This document shows positions 25,717 through 39,399 of a DNA stretch of 64,000 nucleotides, piece after piece. Positions within the stretch are counted from its first letter, which is position 1. Each line of letters opens with the position of its first letter. The DNA comes from Xylocopa sonorina (lineage: Eukaryota > Arthropoda > Insecta > Hymenoptera > Apidae), in the NCBI RefSeq assembly GCF_050948175.1, contig NC_135201.1, positions 7,626,001 through 7,690,000 on the forward strand. The letters run 5' to 3'. The position numbers and the translations under genes were made by a program. The notes beneath the pieces were generated by a model. It had not been told where the DNA came from, did not search any database, and saw nothing but the letters and a program-made list of their open reading frames with translations.

Positions 25717-26332
25717 TATTTAAACAATGAAATTATGTGGTATTTAAACATATCGAATAATATTCAAAACAAAGACAAATCGTTGCGAGCATTTAAGTAA
25801 ATTAAAAAAGCTTGTGGCGCCATCTATTCGAAAAGTGTTGAAACTTTACGGCGAATAGTTTGAGGACTCTTCACAGAGATGGCGCCACTAATCGGTTAAT
25901 AGTTTCCTTTGCCAATAGAGGCTGCGCTATCTATTCGCAAAGCTCTGAAACTCTTCTTAGAAAGCTCGTTCACTGCCATCTACTTCCACTCCTTGGAAGG
26001 TACATTTCGTTAGGAAATGGTCCCAAAAACAGTTGAATTTAATTTACAAAAGGATTTTAACAGAAAATAGAGACGTTCGTCATTAAAGTGTTATTATTAA
26101 GCGTAATTATTTGTTAATAGAAATTGTTATACAAACTCGAGCAACGTGATAGTATTCGTTAAGAAGAAAATTTTTTATCAAGGACCCCAGAAACGCGCGA
26201 TTCTCACGGAGTGCTATCAACTATGTATCGCGTAATCTATGAACAGAAGGTAAAGTTGAGTTGCGCAGGAGCGTTGCGCAGTCAGTTAAGCAGAGTCCAC
26301 TGGCGAAAGTAGTGGGGCTGCCCAGGAGAAAG
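25717..26332. promoter_or_regulatory. Divergent promoter region of Psf3 and RanBPM
   Basis: A 616-bp head-to-head interval between the Psf3 start (minus) and the RanBPM start (plus). It must contain both promoters and leaders. It includes a degenerate relative of the family A foldback at 25814-25990 with paired GGCGCCATCT motifs. No TATA element was recognised. The last 180 bases probably include the RanBPM leader. Confidence 0.6.
25814..25990. repeat. Degenerate family A foldback remnant
   Basis: A 75-bp imperfect palindrome at 25814-25888 has GTGGCGCCATCT at its left end and AGATGGCGCCAC at its right. The arm sequence (TTGAAACT left, TTTGAGGACTCTTCAC right) matches the arms of the elements at 21740 and 61792. 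A further half-similar block (GCGCTATCTATTCGC) follows to about 25990. It is too short and diverged to define the original ends. Confidence 0.6.
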
Positions 26333-29300
26333 ATGGCCGCCACCAGCGAGGAACCGAGTGTTATGGAGCCTTCTCAGACGAATTCCAGGCAAAGCCAGCC
26401 CGTCGATCCTTTAAAGGTGCTCTATCCGATGGTAAACGAAGAGGAAACGCCGTTGCCACGCTCGTGGAACCCCAAGGACAAGTTCAATTACATCGGCCTC
26501 TCCCAAAACAACCTTCGTGTTCACTACAAAGGTACGTCCGACCAGTCTCGATCTTTCTCAACGTTTTACTCCGCCGCTGGTACCGTCCTCGCGGACGATT
26601 TTTAACGTCTACAGAAACGAGGGATCGAGGAACGATCCCGGCCAATCGGATTCGATTCTAGCCTGATACGGACGAATCGTTGACGGAGCTGTAATATCGA
26701 TTGAAAATGGCAGGGTCTCCGTTTCGCGTGTGTCAGCGACCTAAACAAAGGAATCAGCTGATCGGTCATGGTCTCTATTCGACTTTCCCTCGATCGCTCC
26801 TATCCTTTATCATGCCCAAACGTATCCCTGGAATATCCGCCCCGACGATCGAGGCCCCCCCGTCGACCCCTGCCGTTTCACGGCCGATATTTTTCCCACA
26901 TTCGTGGAAAAAATGAATCTGCGTAGGGAAGGCGCAATGGCAATGACAGCTGCGATGTTTGAACAGTTACTTTCCTCTCTCTTTCTATCCCATACCTTCT
27001 TTCCCTTTCTCCCTCTCTCTCTCTCTCAATCTCTCAATCCTCCTCCACCTATAGCTCCTAACTCCCCCTCCCTCCTTCTTCTCCTCAACGTTTTCGTCGT
27101 CGATCAGTTTCGAAGTGGACAAATTTTACCATTGAAATTGTTCGAATCACGCGTTTCTACGCGTTACTGAATAGGTCGACGTGAACCACGATGCCGATAA
27201 GGACCGTGTTATTGTTGTTATATCCTCGTTTCCAAATTATTATCGCGCGTGGCTGGTTCATATACCGAGAATGTGGTATTTTCTAGTTTGAAAACGATGT
27301 TTATCATGTTAACATACGCTCAAGGACACTTCTCTTTTTAAGTAAATATACAAAAGGCAGTTAGATATCTTGTTTATCCCATTTTATTAATATTCTTTTT
27401 TCATCTGCGATTGCTTGTATCGTTAAATAATTGATGGTAGTAAGCTTCGAAGCAATGGAATTAGTAATTTCATTGTATACATAGATCGTTACAGGGATAA
27501 GATAGTAATCTCTGTGAAGTGCATCGTAGAAGAAATGGAAGTGTAAAATATTTTTCCATTTCTAATCGGACCGGAGTAGATTATACATTTTCTGCGTCAG
27601 ATGTAACACGATGCATTATTTCATTGTTTTGTATATAATTTCTTTAATCGTTATTCGGTACTGACTTTTCTCAGTTGTACATATACATCAAAAGTGTTTA
27701 TTTCACAATTTCATACTCGTTTTCAAAATATATAGGTAGATTATAAAAGAACATTTGCGGAGAGTAATAATCTGGTTTCTTCTTTATTCTTATCTATCAT
27801 AAAGCCTTTATGTTAAGATTATTAAAATGGTAATGTGCCTTATTATAATTTAATTGAGAACGGCTAATGCTATTACCTCAATTGAAACTTATAAGAATAC
27901 TGCCTTTTCAGTCTTTACATTTACGAGTAAATAACATTGTAACGTGTGGTAATTCCATTTCTGAAGTAAAATTTAAAAAGATATGGTAAAAGTTAAACAG
28001 CGTATCTTATTTGATTAATTATTGGCCATAGTATTTCTTCCATAACTTGTAGTTGAATGATTTTTGTTGTTACTTCATTCTTCCTTAATATTTTTGTATA
28101 TTTTAAATCTTTTATATAATTTATTCATTATAATTATTTAAATTTTATTATACTATTAATATTTTGAGATATCTTTTTTAGATAATTTTGGTAATTACAC
28201 CAATATTTGTATATTTAAGAGATTGAATAATTTCCAGCTTTAATTGTAAGTAATTAAATGGCTGTTTACTAAAATTTGTATTATTCAATTAAACTAATTA
28301 GTTTTTCTGCTAAATCAATCAGCATTTCTCAGAGAGGAACGAATTAGATTGCAAATAACTCTATACAGAATTGAACAAAATGGCAGAATTGAAAGAACGG
28401 AATTATCATAAGTTGTTCGAATAGAAGGAAGTCGAACTTAATGTAATGGGCATCAAATCAGTTCTATACTATTAGCAATGTTCTTGATCGTATTTTCACG
28501 CGCGCTGATTCTAGCTCGTTCATTTCAAAGTTTTAATATTTTATTAATGAACATAGTGACAGAAAAAAAATAATTTTATTTATTTTATTTGCTTTTCCAA
28601 CATTCTAGTTAATAATTTTCCTGCTTACATCGTGTGAAACTGCAAGGCACTTTTTAATTTTAATTTTCAGATAACGGAATGAAATATTTCCGCGAATTAC
28701 TGATGCTAAATAATTTCATCGAAGATATTCAGTGGGCCCCAGCAGTTTATTCTAACATCTGCGTAGTATGTCAAACAAATCAGTGCAGCTTTATTTATTA
28801 ATCACGACAGACGGCGTGTTTCGTAAATTAATTTGTTACATCAGTATTTGGGCATAATTTACGCCCGATTGTTTCGATGCGAAACGACACATGGCACAGG
28901 CAGGTATCGCTATCGCTTTCGTAAGGCGCGTTAATAATTCTTTTATACTTAATTAAATGTGAAATGTGGCTAACTGTAGGTTATTGGGTCGACAAACTGC
29001 ACCGTTGCACTGCAAGTGCATCCAAGATTAGCGATTAGATTGCGACGAACGGTCGCTTCTGTTCGCAAATTTCTTAACCCCCCTCTCCGAGTTTTTCACC
29101 GTGAATCACTTTCTTCGGACTTGTATTAAAACGAAAGTGACACCTTTCCCACGTTTTATCTCTGAACAAACAATTTCAGAATTGTTTCTAAATTGGTTCG
29201 AGACCTTCTTATTTTCTTTCCTTCTTTTTTTAAATCGTACGTTCAATCTGAATAATTAAAAAGGCTTTTTTGTATTTTTTAGAAAAAACCAGGGAACGAT

Positions 29301-32223
29301 TTTTTTCTTTTTTGAGGCGATATCGAAGGGGAGCTAAAAAAAATCCAGGAGAAACCGCCTGGAATTTCTATTCCATTAGAAGTCTATTTATTGAAATGAA
29401 AGCTTATTCAATGTCTAATTAATTAAAATTCTGCTGAGAGTTTATCTTTACTACCGTGGAATGCCTCTTCGATTGTACGTAGAGTTTCAAACATTTCACG
29501 ACACCCTGGAAGAAATAGAATTAGTGGTTAGAATATCTTAGCTCAACGAGGCGGTCCTCTATATTTGACCTATCCGAACGCATAGTTGGCAAACAATATA
29601 GGTAATGGGAATGTTTCAGGTTATGGAAAAACTCACAAAGACGCCGCGAGTGTACGTACAACGCACTGCATACCGGCAGCCTGCGGTCTCTACTATTTCG
29701 AGGTGAAGATCGTCAGTAAAGGGAGAGATGGTTACATGGGAATTGGCCTGTCTGCTCATGGCGTGAGCGTGAACAGGCTGCCAGGTTGGGACAAGCACTC
29801 GTACGGCTACCACGGGGACGATGGGCACAGTTTCTGTTCATCCGGGACTGGCCAACCATATGGGCCCACGTTCACCACCGGGGACGTGATCGGCTGTGGT
29901 GTGAATCTTGTCGACAACACTGCCTTCTACACGAAGAACGGACACCATCTTGGTATCGCCTTCACCGATCTTCCGGTTGGTTGCAACATTCTCTGAAACA
30001 TCGGATATTTAAAAAACTGTTCGGTTACGTCGTAGAAGAGAACTCGTAGATTTGGACCCATAGACCTTTGACACAGCTGATGGATTGTTGGCTATTTAGG
30101 GTTTTGCTTGAATCACAGGATGAAGGTCAGAGTTTTTTTGTAGGATACCAGGTCTACGGGTCGTCGTAAAGCGTTAAGATTTTAAGGAAATTCGTCGAAA
30201 ATTAACTAATCTACAGCCCTTTCCACTGTTCCTAATTGTCTAAACTGTAGTACCCTCCTCGAACGTTTTTTAAAACAGTTTAGATTATATGTATGTAAAT
30301 GTTTATTTACGAGGAACTCAAACGTGTAAAACGGTTTGAAATGTACAGTAATTGTTCATTTTACAGCCAAATTTATATCCAACGGTGGGTCTTCAAACAC
30401 CCGGGGAGGTGGTCGATGCGAACTTCGGTCAAGAACCGTTTGTTTTCGATATCGACGACATGCTTAACGAACTTCGCGTTAAAACAAGATTGCAAATTAT
30501 AAACTATCCCACACCAGATCACGGGCAGGGTCAGTGGCAAGCAGTCCTTCACAAGTAAGTTGAATTTTCGTAGTTGTTATATTATTTCTTACATACCACA
30601 TACTAAAAGTTCTTATTTATGTTTTTTTTTTAGAATGGTGTCAACGTATCTGGTTCATCACGGTTATTGTGCCACTGCCGAAGCGTTTGCCAATAGTACT
30701 GGTCAAGGATTCGAGGAAGATCTTAACTCCATTAAAAATAGACAAAGTAAGCAAAGCGATTAATAATCTTTTTCACTAATTTTTTCATATAATCAATACG
30801 CTAAGTCTTCCACGTAGAAGATAATATTTGTATAAGGAAAAACATGCCGTTCACGTTCTTTTAGAAATTCTAAAGTTGGTATTGGCGGGCAGAATGGGCG
30901 AAGCAATAGAGTTAACCAGTCGATTATACCCTGGTCTCTTAGAACGAGACCCGAATCTTCTTTTCGCGCTCAAGTGTCGGCAGTTCGTCGAGATGGTGAA
31001 CGGCAGCGACTCCGAAATCACTCAAAACTCCAACGTCAATCAAACTAGCGTTATACAGTCTACGAAGGCTTACACCAAGTCGTCAGCGAACGGTAATGTG
31101 GAGGAGATGAACATGAACAACACCATGAACGGCTCCACTGAACAGCAGCTCGTTAACGGACAAATTGAGAACGATGTAGATATGGAGGAGAATGTTATGA
31201 ACGGAGTGAAGAGTAATAATGAGAATGGTTACCAGAACGGTGATCTGAACACAAATGGATACAAGTGTCAGAACGGAGAGGACGTTGATATGGGTGAGAC
31301 GCTATTAGGTTGCTTCCCGTTCGCTTGATTACTTTAAACGCAATAAAATCTAAATTAAAGTTATATAAACGCATAAGACTTTACAGGATACAGTCAATTG
31401 CAATATTTCGCTCTCTAGATTGGTCCATATATTTTTTCACTTCTTCTTGTATCGCGAGAACTTTATATAAATATTGGTCCCCTTCAATTTTTTCCCAGAA
31501 ACGAACAGTGTCAATCAAACTCTACAACAACAACAACAACAGAACGGTAGTTGCAATATGGAAAACACGCTGAATAAGAATAACAAGAAGCAGCTTTGCG
31601 GCGGGGACAAACAGGCAATCGAGAAGATGTTAGAATTCGGTAGGCAATTGTATTCTCAGTCGATACATCTTCGACAGCAGCATGGAAAAAACGAAAGCAA
31701 TAAAAAGATGCTCCAGGATGCGTTCAGTCTTCTAGCTTACGCGAATCCATGGAACTCGCCGGTTGGGTGGCAACTTGACCCTCAACAGAGGGAAACCGTT
31801 TGCGCGAGACTCAACTCTGCCATACTCGGTGAGAGAGATATTATTACCTACGTATATTTCTTTAAGAAGGAAAGTTGCAGTAACAATTGATGTGCTCCTC
31901 TACTACATAACGTTAACTCGTTAAACCATTGCATAGATATATACATACAGGTCGGTCAATCGAGTTTTAACATCGAACGTGAAATCGATTGTGAATTTAG
32001 CCTTTACACGAGACTCTGATGCATTAAAGATGAATTAATCGATAGTTCGAAAACACCCTGTATGTATTCTGGCACGTTATGGCTTTCAGAATCGAGTAAC
32101 TTGCCACGACGGCCACCGTTGGAAGTCGCAGCATCTCACGCGAGAGAACTGGTACGGCTGATGTCTCACGCTGGTCTTGGGGCATGCGGCTTCGCGGTTG
32201 TAGACAATATCATCCAATATTGA
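26333..32223 (+). CDS. RanBPM: Ran-binding protein M (RanBP9/10), CTLH E3 ligase scaffold
   Basis: Seven coding exons: 26333-26531, 29620-29975, 30367-30554, 30634-30746, 30865-31293, 31499-31828 and 32090-32223. All have GT-AG borders and compatible phases, giving 582 aa plus TGA. In order, a short N-terminal tail leads to ETPLPRSWNPKDK and a SPRY domain at about residues 60-200 (YYFEVKIVSKGRDGYMGIG, GWDKHSYGYHGDDGHSF, FYTKNGHHLGIAFTDLP). LisH (MVSTYLVHHGYCATAEAF) spans about 249-275 and CTLH follows (LVLAGRMGEAIELTSRLYP). An Asn/Gly-rich linker with a short Gln run precedes the C-terminal CRA domain, which ends VVDNIIQY. RanBPM scaffolds the CTLH ubiquitin ligase and, in flies, acts in the germline stem-cell niche and neurons. 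ATG 26333 is chosen because it sits in AAGATGGCC context; the frame is open upstream but has no other ATG nearby. Intron 1 is 3.1 kb. Confidence 0.96.
26532..29619 (+). other. RanBPM intron 1
   Basis: A 3.1 kb intron between the N-terminal exon and the SPRY exon. The first 650 bases are GC-richer, with a CT-rich stretch at about 26970-27080. The remainder is AT-rich. Short ATG frames (for example near 26707) show no recognised domain. No nested gene was seen. Confidence 0.7.
31943..32067. mobile_element. Small MITE-like element in RanBPM intron 6
   Basis: The ends are CATACAGG and its exact reverse complement CCTGTATG, each flanked by TA, which is the target-site duplication expected of Tc1/mariner-type elements. 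It is about 120 bp, has no coding capacity and lies just before the last RanBPM exon. Similar CAGGGTGT fragments are found at about 41895, 42020 and 53328. Short repeats can match by chance, so confidence is moderate. Confidence 0.4.
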
Positions 32224-32428
32224 CGGTGCCTACCCCTGCTGCCACGTCTGCTTCTTCTGCCGGCTCGAGTTTGGTTAGTAACTCTCTTACGCGTACATTA
32301 CGCATCGATTAGAAGAAGCTGGGGATAGTTGATACACGCACTACAGTACGTTACAGAAATTCGCCTCGTGACGTTACGCGATCTATAACGGTAGTTGTGT
32401 ACCAATAAGGAAAATGGGGGAAAGAAAT

Positions 32429-32459
32429 AGAGAGGGAGAGAGAGAGAGAGAGAGAGAGA
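32429..32459. repeat. (GA)n microsatellite in the RanBPM 3' UTR
   Basis: A short AG dinucleotide run about 200 bases after the RanBPM stop codon. Confidence 0.9.
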
Positions 32460-32610
32460 ATGAGTGAGTGAGGATCGTCAGTTTTAAATTAAGTTGTACT
32501 ACATTTGTGATAAGAAGAGGATTTATACGTCGTGGACCGTTCACACGGTAATGACTTTATTGATTTTGTTCACTTTTGCTGATAATAAAATGTCCGTTCT
32601 CTGTGGATTG

Positions 32611-32616
32611 AATAAA
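32611..32616 (+). terminator. Candidate RanBPM poly(A) signal
   Basis: AATAAA about 390 bases after the stop, followed by a T-rich stretch. A second AATAAA lies at 32584. This is a plausible mRNA end. Confidence 0.5.
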
Positions 32617-35600
32617 GCATTTTGATTTTCGTTCACTGTTCCGCTACTCGAGGAAACTGGTTCTTTTCTATGGTGTGTCGTCTCGTTCTCCGTTCTCCCA
32701 AATTTAACTGATACCTACACCTTTTCTGACGTTTCTCTGAAATGAATTTCATTACACATTTTCGACGAATACGATACTCGCTGTTCGTTTTTCTGTACAA
32801 AACGTTCCGTAATCGATGGTACGACTGAGAAGTTTAAAACGGAATAAGTTAGAGGCGAGGAACAGTAGTTTTTTCTACAAGTGTTTATATTCGGAATAAT
32901 GGATTCTAAATATTAATCAGGTGTCTGTACTTAAGTAAGTGGTATACCCGGTGAATATTTAAAGTACGTTGCCTCGAAAATGGAGACTGGTACGAACGAA
33001 TTCTGTTCTATGATTTTTGACTTATCTCCTTATTCGTTTGTTCGTTTAGGTTTTGCTATTCAAAAGAAAATGATCGATATTATTCCCTATTGAATGGAAT
33101 TTATGTGAATGCGAGAGAATGAGAGTGTAATGCGTTTTAGCTTCTTAAATTTTTGCAAGTTCTTAGAGTTTTTTGAATGACAATAATAAATTCACTTTGA
33201 TGTTGTTGTGCAATTAAGATATTATTATTATTATTAAATATCATAGAGGCTGTTTGCAATTGTGAATCGTGCAATTAACCGAGGGCTTTCGTCATTTGTC
33301 AAGAGATTGATATACCTCAATGTATCAATTATCCCTGGACTTTCGAGACGGGAACGTTTTTTGTATCTTTGTACATTTTTTATCTCCGATGTAGATAGAG
33401 GTTCGATTAGCCATTCATATATATAATTTATGACCATTTACATCTTGTAAAGAAAACAGAAGAGTGCCACGGCTCTTTAGTTGAAACATCATTTTGTAAA
33501 CAATATATATAATATATATATATATAAATAGCTCTTAATCCTTTTTCATGTAACTGTTACATATAATTGACTTTATATATTTTTCTAAAATTATACGAGG
33601 TTTTAAAATACAACACCGTCTCGTTAAATCACTTTTAATACCCATGCAAAATCGTTTTTGTGTTCTCATGCATTAAGAACTACAAACATGAATTATTATT
33701 ATTTTTTTTTTTTTTCTTCTTTTTTGTCTTTCTTATGAATGGTGCTGTAATTTAGAAAATAAGACACAGGTGTTGTGAACCGTTCCACGCGAATTAACGT
33801 TTTGTGTCACTGCACCTGTGATAATAATAACGAAATACGTGTAATTCTGTTAGTTTAAGTGTTTTATGAATTTTTTTCTTCGTCAAGGAGTGCAAACAAG
33901 TACTCTTGTTGCGAGCAATCGTTTTCGTGTCGTAGTCATGCAATGTTCAGTGTTAGAGGAGACATTTCAATTTTATGTTTGCGAATATTTTTAAAATTAT
34001 GTATGTTTCATTTTTATTCTATAATCTTCACTTTTGGTTAATGTGATGTAGAGAATTGTAAACGTTTGCCAAAATTTTATCTACCCATTAAAATATTGTA
34101 TCATTTTTTATTGTAACTTTTGCAATACTCATTGTATAAAAGATAACTTGAAATATAATTTAACGATTTAGCTTTAAGTTTGATAAATTTTTTTTTTTAT
34201 ATATTTTATTAATTATTACATCTGTTAATCCATGATCTTTCTATTATATGGATAAAAATTGAAATATCATAGCAATATATTCTAACAGTAAGGACATTAA
34301 AATATCTACATAAGTATATCCCTTTGTTTGCGTGGGGTAGCAAATTTTTAAGAATGAATGAAGAGTATTATGTGAAAGTGTTATAATATTTAATATTGAG
34401 TATATTATTAATAAAATTATACGATTATTGTCAATATTTATATTAACCATAAAGAGTTCAAAAAATATTTTATATAAAATTCACTATTGCCTTCATGAAC
34501 ATTCCTTATATTTAATTAACATCTATCTATTGGAACATTCATTTTTTTACCTGCATCATGTTTTCAAGTTCATTTTATATATATCTTTGGAAGATTATAG
34601 TCAGTATATAATATGGTTTTAAAGTTCCATTTCCTCAATTAAAAAAAAAAAAAAATATTAAGTTCGAGAAGTATGCTAAAAAAAAAAAAATCATTAATCT
34701 TCTCACACCCCCATCGCATATTTATAGGTTGCCAAGAATATCGTGAGAGGAGAGCTTGGTGTTTAGATGTGGGCTGTTAATTAGAATAGTATCTATAATC
34801 TTTTAAGTACATTCGTTTGTATTATTTTCCCATAAAATGAGTCGTTAAACGTTGTTGAAAGAACGAAGTTCAATGGTAATGCCGTTAGAGATTCGTATTG
34901 ACCGATTGCGATCTCGTTTGTTCCAGGATGTGGAGACGGAACGTGGAGCAGATAATACTTTTGCAGCAACAACTTCGCGACATCGCGTGCCTCTTCAGCT
35001 AGAGTCCGGAAGTTGGCTCTCTGGCTCGATCTCACACATGTACACCCGACACACAAGCGAGTTACAAAATACACACGCGCGAGACCCACCAAAAAAATGT
35101 ACACGATGTTATGCTGGCAATGGATACGGGAACGTGGATGATTGCTAAACCGGAAATCATCATTACAAGGATCATTGCACGGATGTAACGAAAAATTTCT
35201 CAGAGCATGTGTAAGAGAAAATTGTCTCAGAGAGAAGCCCAACGTAACGGAAGAGAAGATGTTGAAGGTGTTGAATGAAACCGCGGAAGAAGAAACCGAT
35301 ATAATCGATGGTCGAGATTAAGATCAAGATGGCAGGCAAAGTTCCAAGGAGCTAGATGGCGCTGACGGTTAAAGGAACGCCAGAATAATCTAGTAAGGGA
35401 AATTACGATTGCGAAGACGCAACTGAGAGGATTCTCACTTGACGATTGTAAATGTGATTCTGAACGAGGAAGAGATCGACGATCGAAGACGGAGGACAAG
35501 CTTAAGGATGAGGATGCGAATAAAGTCGAGGATGACGTTTAAACACCTGCCAAGACGACCCTTTTCTCGTTTCCTCTTTTTAGCCCTGTAATTCATCATC

Positions 35601-38600
35601 ATCGTGAGGTTGTTCCCTCGTTCCCATAATCGACCGCCACCGAGTTATCGAATCGTTTCTCGCCACGGGACATGCTTTTGTATTTTCGCCTAGTTTCCGA
35701 CCAGCAAAACGATCAACACCTCTTCAGGTAGGTTTTTCAACCTTATTTACCTGATAATTATTTTTCCTCCAGCCTTTCGTCGTTTCGCTTCACCGCCATT
35801 GTTCCCGCTCTACGTTATTCAATTCAATTTTTGCTCTCCAAAATTATTCCTACCTTGATCTCCATCATCTTGATTGGATTAGTTTTCGATGAAACGATTG
35901 ATCGAAGCGTAACGTTTATTCAACGTCGATGAATATTTTTAGCGTTTTCGAAAGGATTTTACTTTTTTTCTATTTCTTATCGGTACTTCGTCCCGTTGTT
36001 TATTCCAGTAATTTTATGCCCTTTTACAACGAAAATTTTAACATCACATCTCCTTTCGCATAATTACTGAGATCAATTATCGCATCTGCCCTCTTCTTTT
36101 TTTTTTTTATCGAGAAAATTAACGAGAAAAGAGCCTCGTCGACTTAACTACGATTAATTAATCCCTCGTCGATTATCCTGATAGCCTTTCTAATCGTATT
36201 GTCAATGAGTCGATTTTTGTATTAATTCAATTATCAATTAACTCTTAATGGAAGTAAGCAAGGCGAGAAAGAAAATTAATAAGATTATAATATAAGTGAA
36301 ATAAAGGGAGTAATATTCTTTGATCTTTTCATTGTCGTAAGTTAAGGTTAGGACAGACGAGAGGACCGTCTTTCCTTTTCGACGATCGTTCAATTTCCGT
36401 CTGATCTCTGTAGCAAACGAACAGACTTTCGATAAAGCAGTAACCCTTTATTTTTAATCATTTCCTCCTTCTTGGTATTCACTTTTTTTCTCTCTTTCTC
36501 TCTCTCTCTGTCTCTTTTCTTTTTTTTTAATCGTCGTATATAGGTTGTTACTATTTTCTATTGTTACAAATTGTTATAAACGATCTGTCGAACGATCGTT
36601 AAGTTTTTTCCTTCGATTTTACTCGTCCTAGGTTCGATCGACTAAACGAAACAAAAACGGCAAGAGAAATAAATCGTGTATTAGTGAGATATATCGTGTG
36701 ATTGTGAGAGGAACTTTGTAAAGAGGAAAAGGAAAAACGACAAAAAAAAAGAAATGCTAAAATTGAGCGACGAAATTTACAAAAAAAAAATATTAATTAT
36801 GCGATCCTGAACGATTGTAAATGATCGAAGATTATGACAGTTATATAGTGAAGATTAATAAAAAGTTGTATAATTAAAGAGAACGTTGTAAAGTATGCGC
36901 TGTTTTCTATTTGTCTTTTCTCTCTGATAATTAATTTGCGTGAAATATTTATTTTTCTCTCGTTAAACAGAAAATTCTAGTTAGTTATCTTTTTTATTTC
37001 GACAGAGGTTTATTTGAGATTAACGCAGAAATTGTAGACTAAGTTGACGAGAAATTGTTGAAAATCTTTTGCACTTAACAAAACGTTTTAAATCTGAATA
37101 AAAGTGGCTGTTCTCTCGATCATATAAGATATACAACTACACTTCTTGGATATGATTTTTTGGAATGCGAAAAGCAGAATAGACTGTTCGATTAAAATAG
37201 AATTACTTATATAAAAAATTTGTCTTTTCGCGCAAAATTCTATCAAATGATTAGGAGGAACGAACAAATTTTCGGCCACGGAACGAGGGAACGAGGGGGA
37301 AAAGGAGGAAGTAGAAGATGGAACAAGGAAGGTGTTGTGAGAAGAGTAATTAAATAATAACAAATATTAACGATGACGAAGATGCAAGAATTTACACTTA
37401 ATTAATTAAAATAGAAATGGAGGTGGATGGAGAAATGAAACAAATCAATAAATAACAAAGGATATATATATATATGTATGTATGAAACAATCTTGTATTC
37501 TATGATAAGTAATTGTTTTTTATATGCGACATAGTATATTATATTATACAATATGTGATACGTATATACATGTGTATGTATGCATACGTGTAAAGGTATA
37601 TAAACATGTATATGTGTATAAATGAAGAAGGAAAAAAAAAAGAAAAAAAACGAAAGGATTAATAGCGTACGCGTGAGATATCAAGGACAAAAAGTTTATT
37701 AACTATTTTATGTGTGTGGGTATATGTATAAGGCACGCATGTCGCCGTATGTCCGTGTGAGTTGTATGTATGCGTTCGTGTCGTTCTTCATACATATACG
37801 CAGACATGGCGAACGAGTGCAAGAGAGAGGGAGAGACTGGTTGGCGTGAATGTGAGACAGAGATCGAGTGTATGCGAGAAAATTCGTTGATTTCAAACGA
37901 TTAATGGAAGAAGAAAAATACAATTTGACGATTTTTAGTGTTAAACGTTTTCTTTACTATAGGTAGAGAGTCTCGAGTAACTTGCGAATAATACAGTACG
38001 ATTTGGAGACACTGTTCGTTGAATTCTGATTCTATATCATTCGCTTCGATCGGAACCCTGAAAATTTTGCTTACGTACGTTTTTTTTTTAAATTAGAGGG
38101 CAATTGCAATCGGGATTTTTCGTTGTTCTCTTTCTTTTATCTCTATAAGTATCGCGAGAGATTTTGTTAACGTACGTAGAGAAATTTGTTTCATTTGAAT
38201 TTTTCACAATGATTTTGCCATTTTGTCGTTTTACGAAGGTAATACTTTATAAGACATTTTTCATTTTATTAACAGTAGGCTAAACAATTTTTGCTAATAT
38301 GCTGTGAGTGATTAAATTTGTTTCTTATTGCGTTAATGTTTTTTTTTCGTATTGCTCACTTCCCTCTCTTTGAGAATATGTATAATAGTAGTAAGAAGTA
38401 GTATTCGTTTAATTTTGTTTTCAATCGTTACCATAGTCGATGCTACATAAATTTGTATTTTCTTACTTTACTTTAGAACTGTAAAGATTATTGCCAGCAT
38501 TGTTGTTACTTTTTATCATTATTATTTTATTTCCAGCATAATTTTTAAAATTATATGTATTATCCACAGTTGATATCGTCGATATAATTGAATTATCGTT

Positions 38601-39399
38601 TGTTGGTCATACCGTATACAAGAAGACACTATCAGACGTACAAAGAGGTTTCACATTTATGGATTCCTTAATTTCTTATTATTTGAATATTTTGTACTTT
38701 ATAGTAACATAACAGATGAAGAAATTAATACTTTATCTTGTCAGAAGGTTGATGAATATGAATTATCATTTCAGTTGGCGTTTGTTACAAGCATGGTTAT
38801 GAATATTTCGTGAAAGCTACAACAGATCGATAAAAGTGTCGCACTTTTAAATGAAACAGTTAATAAATCAGAAGACGTGTAATTAGCAGATCGTGTCAGA
38901 AGGTTAAGAGTCACCATATTTTTGTCTCCCATGGACACCAGGGGTCTTTGATACGGTTGTCAAGTGTTCGTCATCAATTTCTTCGTGAATGTAGCCATGA
39001 TGTCATCCAGATTTCCATTTTAAACCTCATCGTTTGAGGGACCTTTGACATTACGCGAGGAGAAACTGTTGGAAACCCGCCTTGGGGCAGTCGGAAGGGA
39101 TGCAATTTAAGTGTCTTGAATTAACCATTAATTGGTAGGTATAAGATATTTGAATTACTTTAATCCATCATATATTGTCTCGATTTCTCGTCGAACTGCA
39201 ACGAGAGCGAGTAGTACATTCGATAATAATAACGACGCATAGGTAACCGCAAAAGAAATGATAATATTACCTTGATTATAACAAAAGCAAATACATAATT
39301 ATAATTGAATTGTAGGTAATCGTGAAGTACGCAGCATCCAAGAAAACATTCGAGTGTAATAGCGTATCGTGTAGGAGCCGATGGGCGGACGGAAAATTT

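Larger units (their letters stand above)
32224..39399. other. RanBPM 3' region and gene-free interval before Galphao
   Basis: After the RanBPM 3' UTR this interval holds AT-rich sequence with homopolymer tracts. A less AT-rich, A-rich patch lies at about 34850-35560. Low-complexity T/C tracts lie near 36480-36530 and purine-rich sequence at 37250-37900. Frames inside it, such as those at 34793-35242 (minus) and 34852-35148 (plus), show no recognisable domain. A long non-coding RNA or distal regulatory DNA is possible, but nothing in the sequence proves it. Confidence 0.55.

Noticed and set aside
29976..29996. RanBPM SPRY exon reading on to a TGA (VGCNIL)
   Set aside because: A donor GTTGGT at 29976 followed by an acceptor at 30366 restores the conserved DLPPNLYPTVG sequence, so this is intron read-through, not a truncated gene.
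34793..35242. 149-codon minus-strand frame and the plus-strand frame overlapping it
   Set aside because: No domain, no splice support and arbitrary composition. Not reported as a gene.
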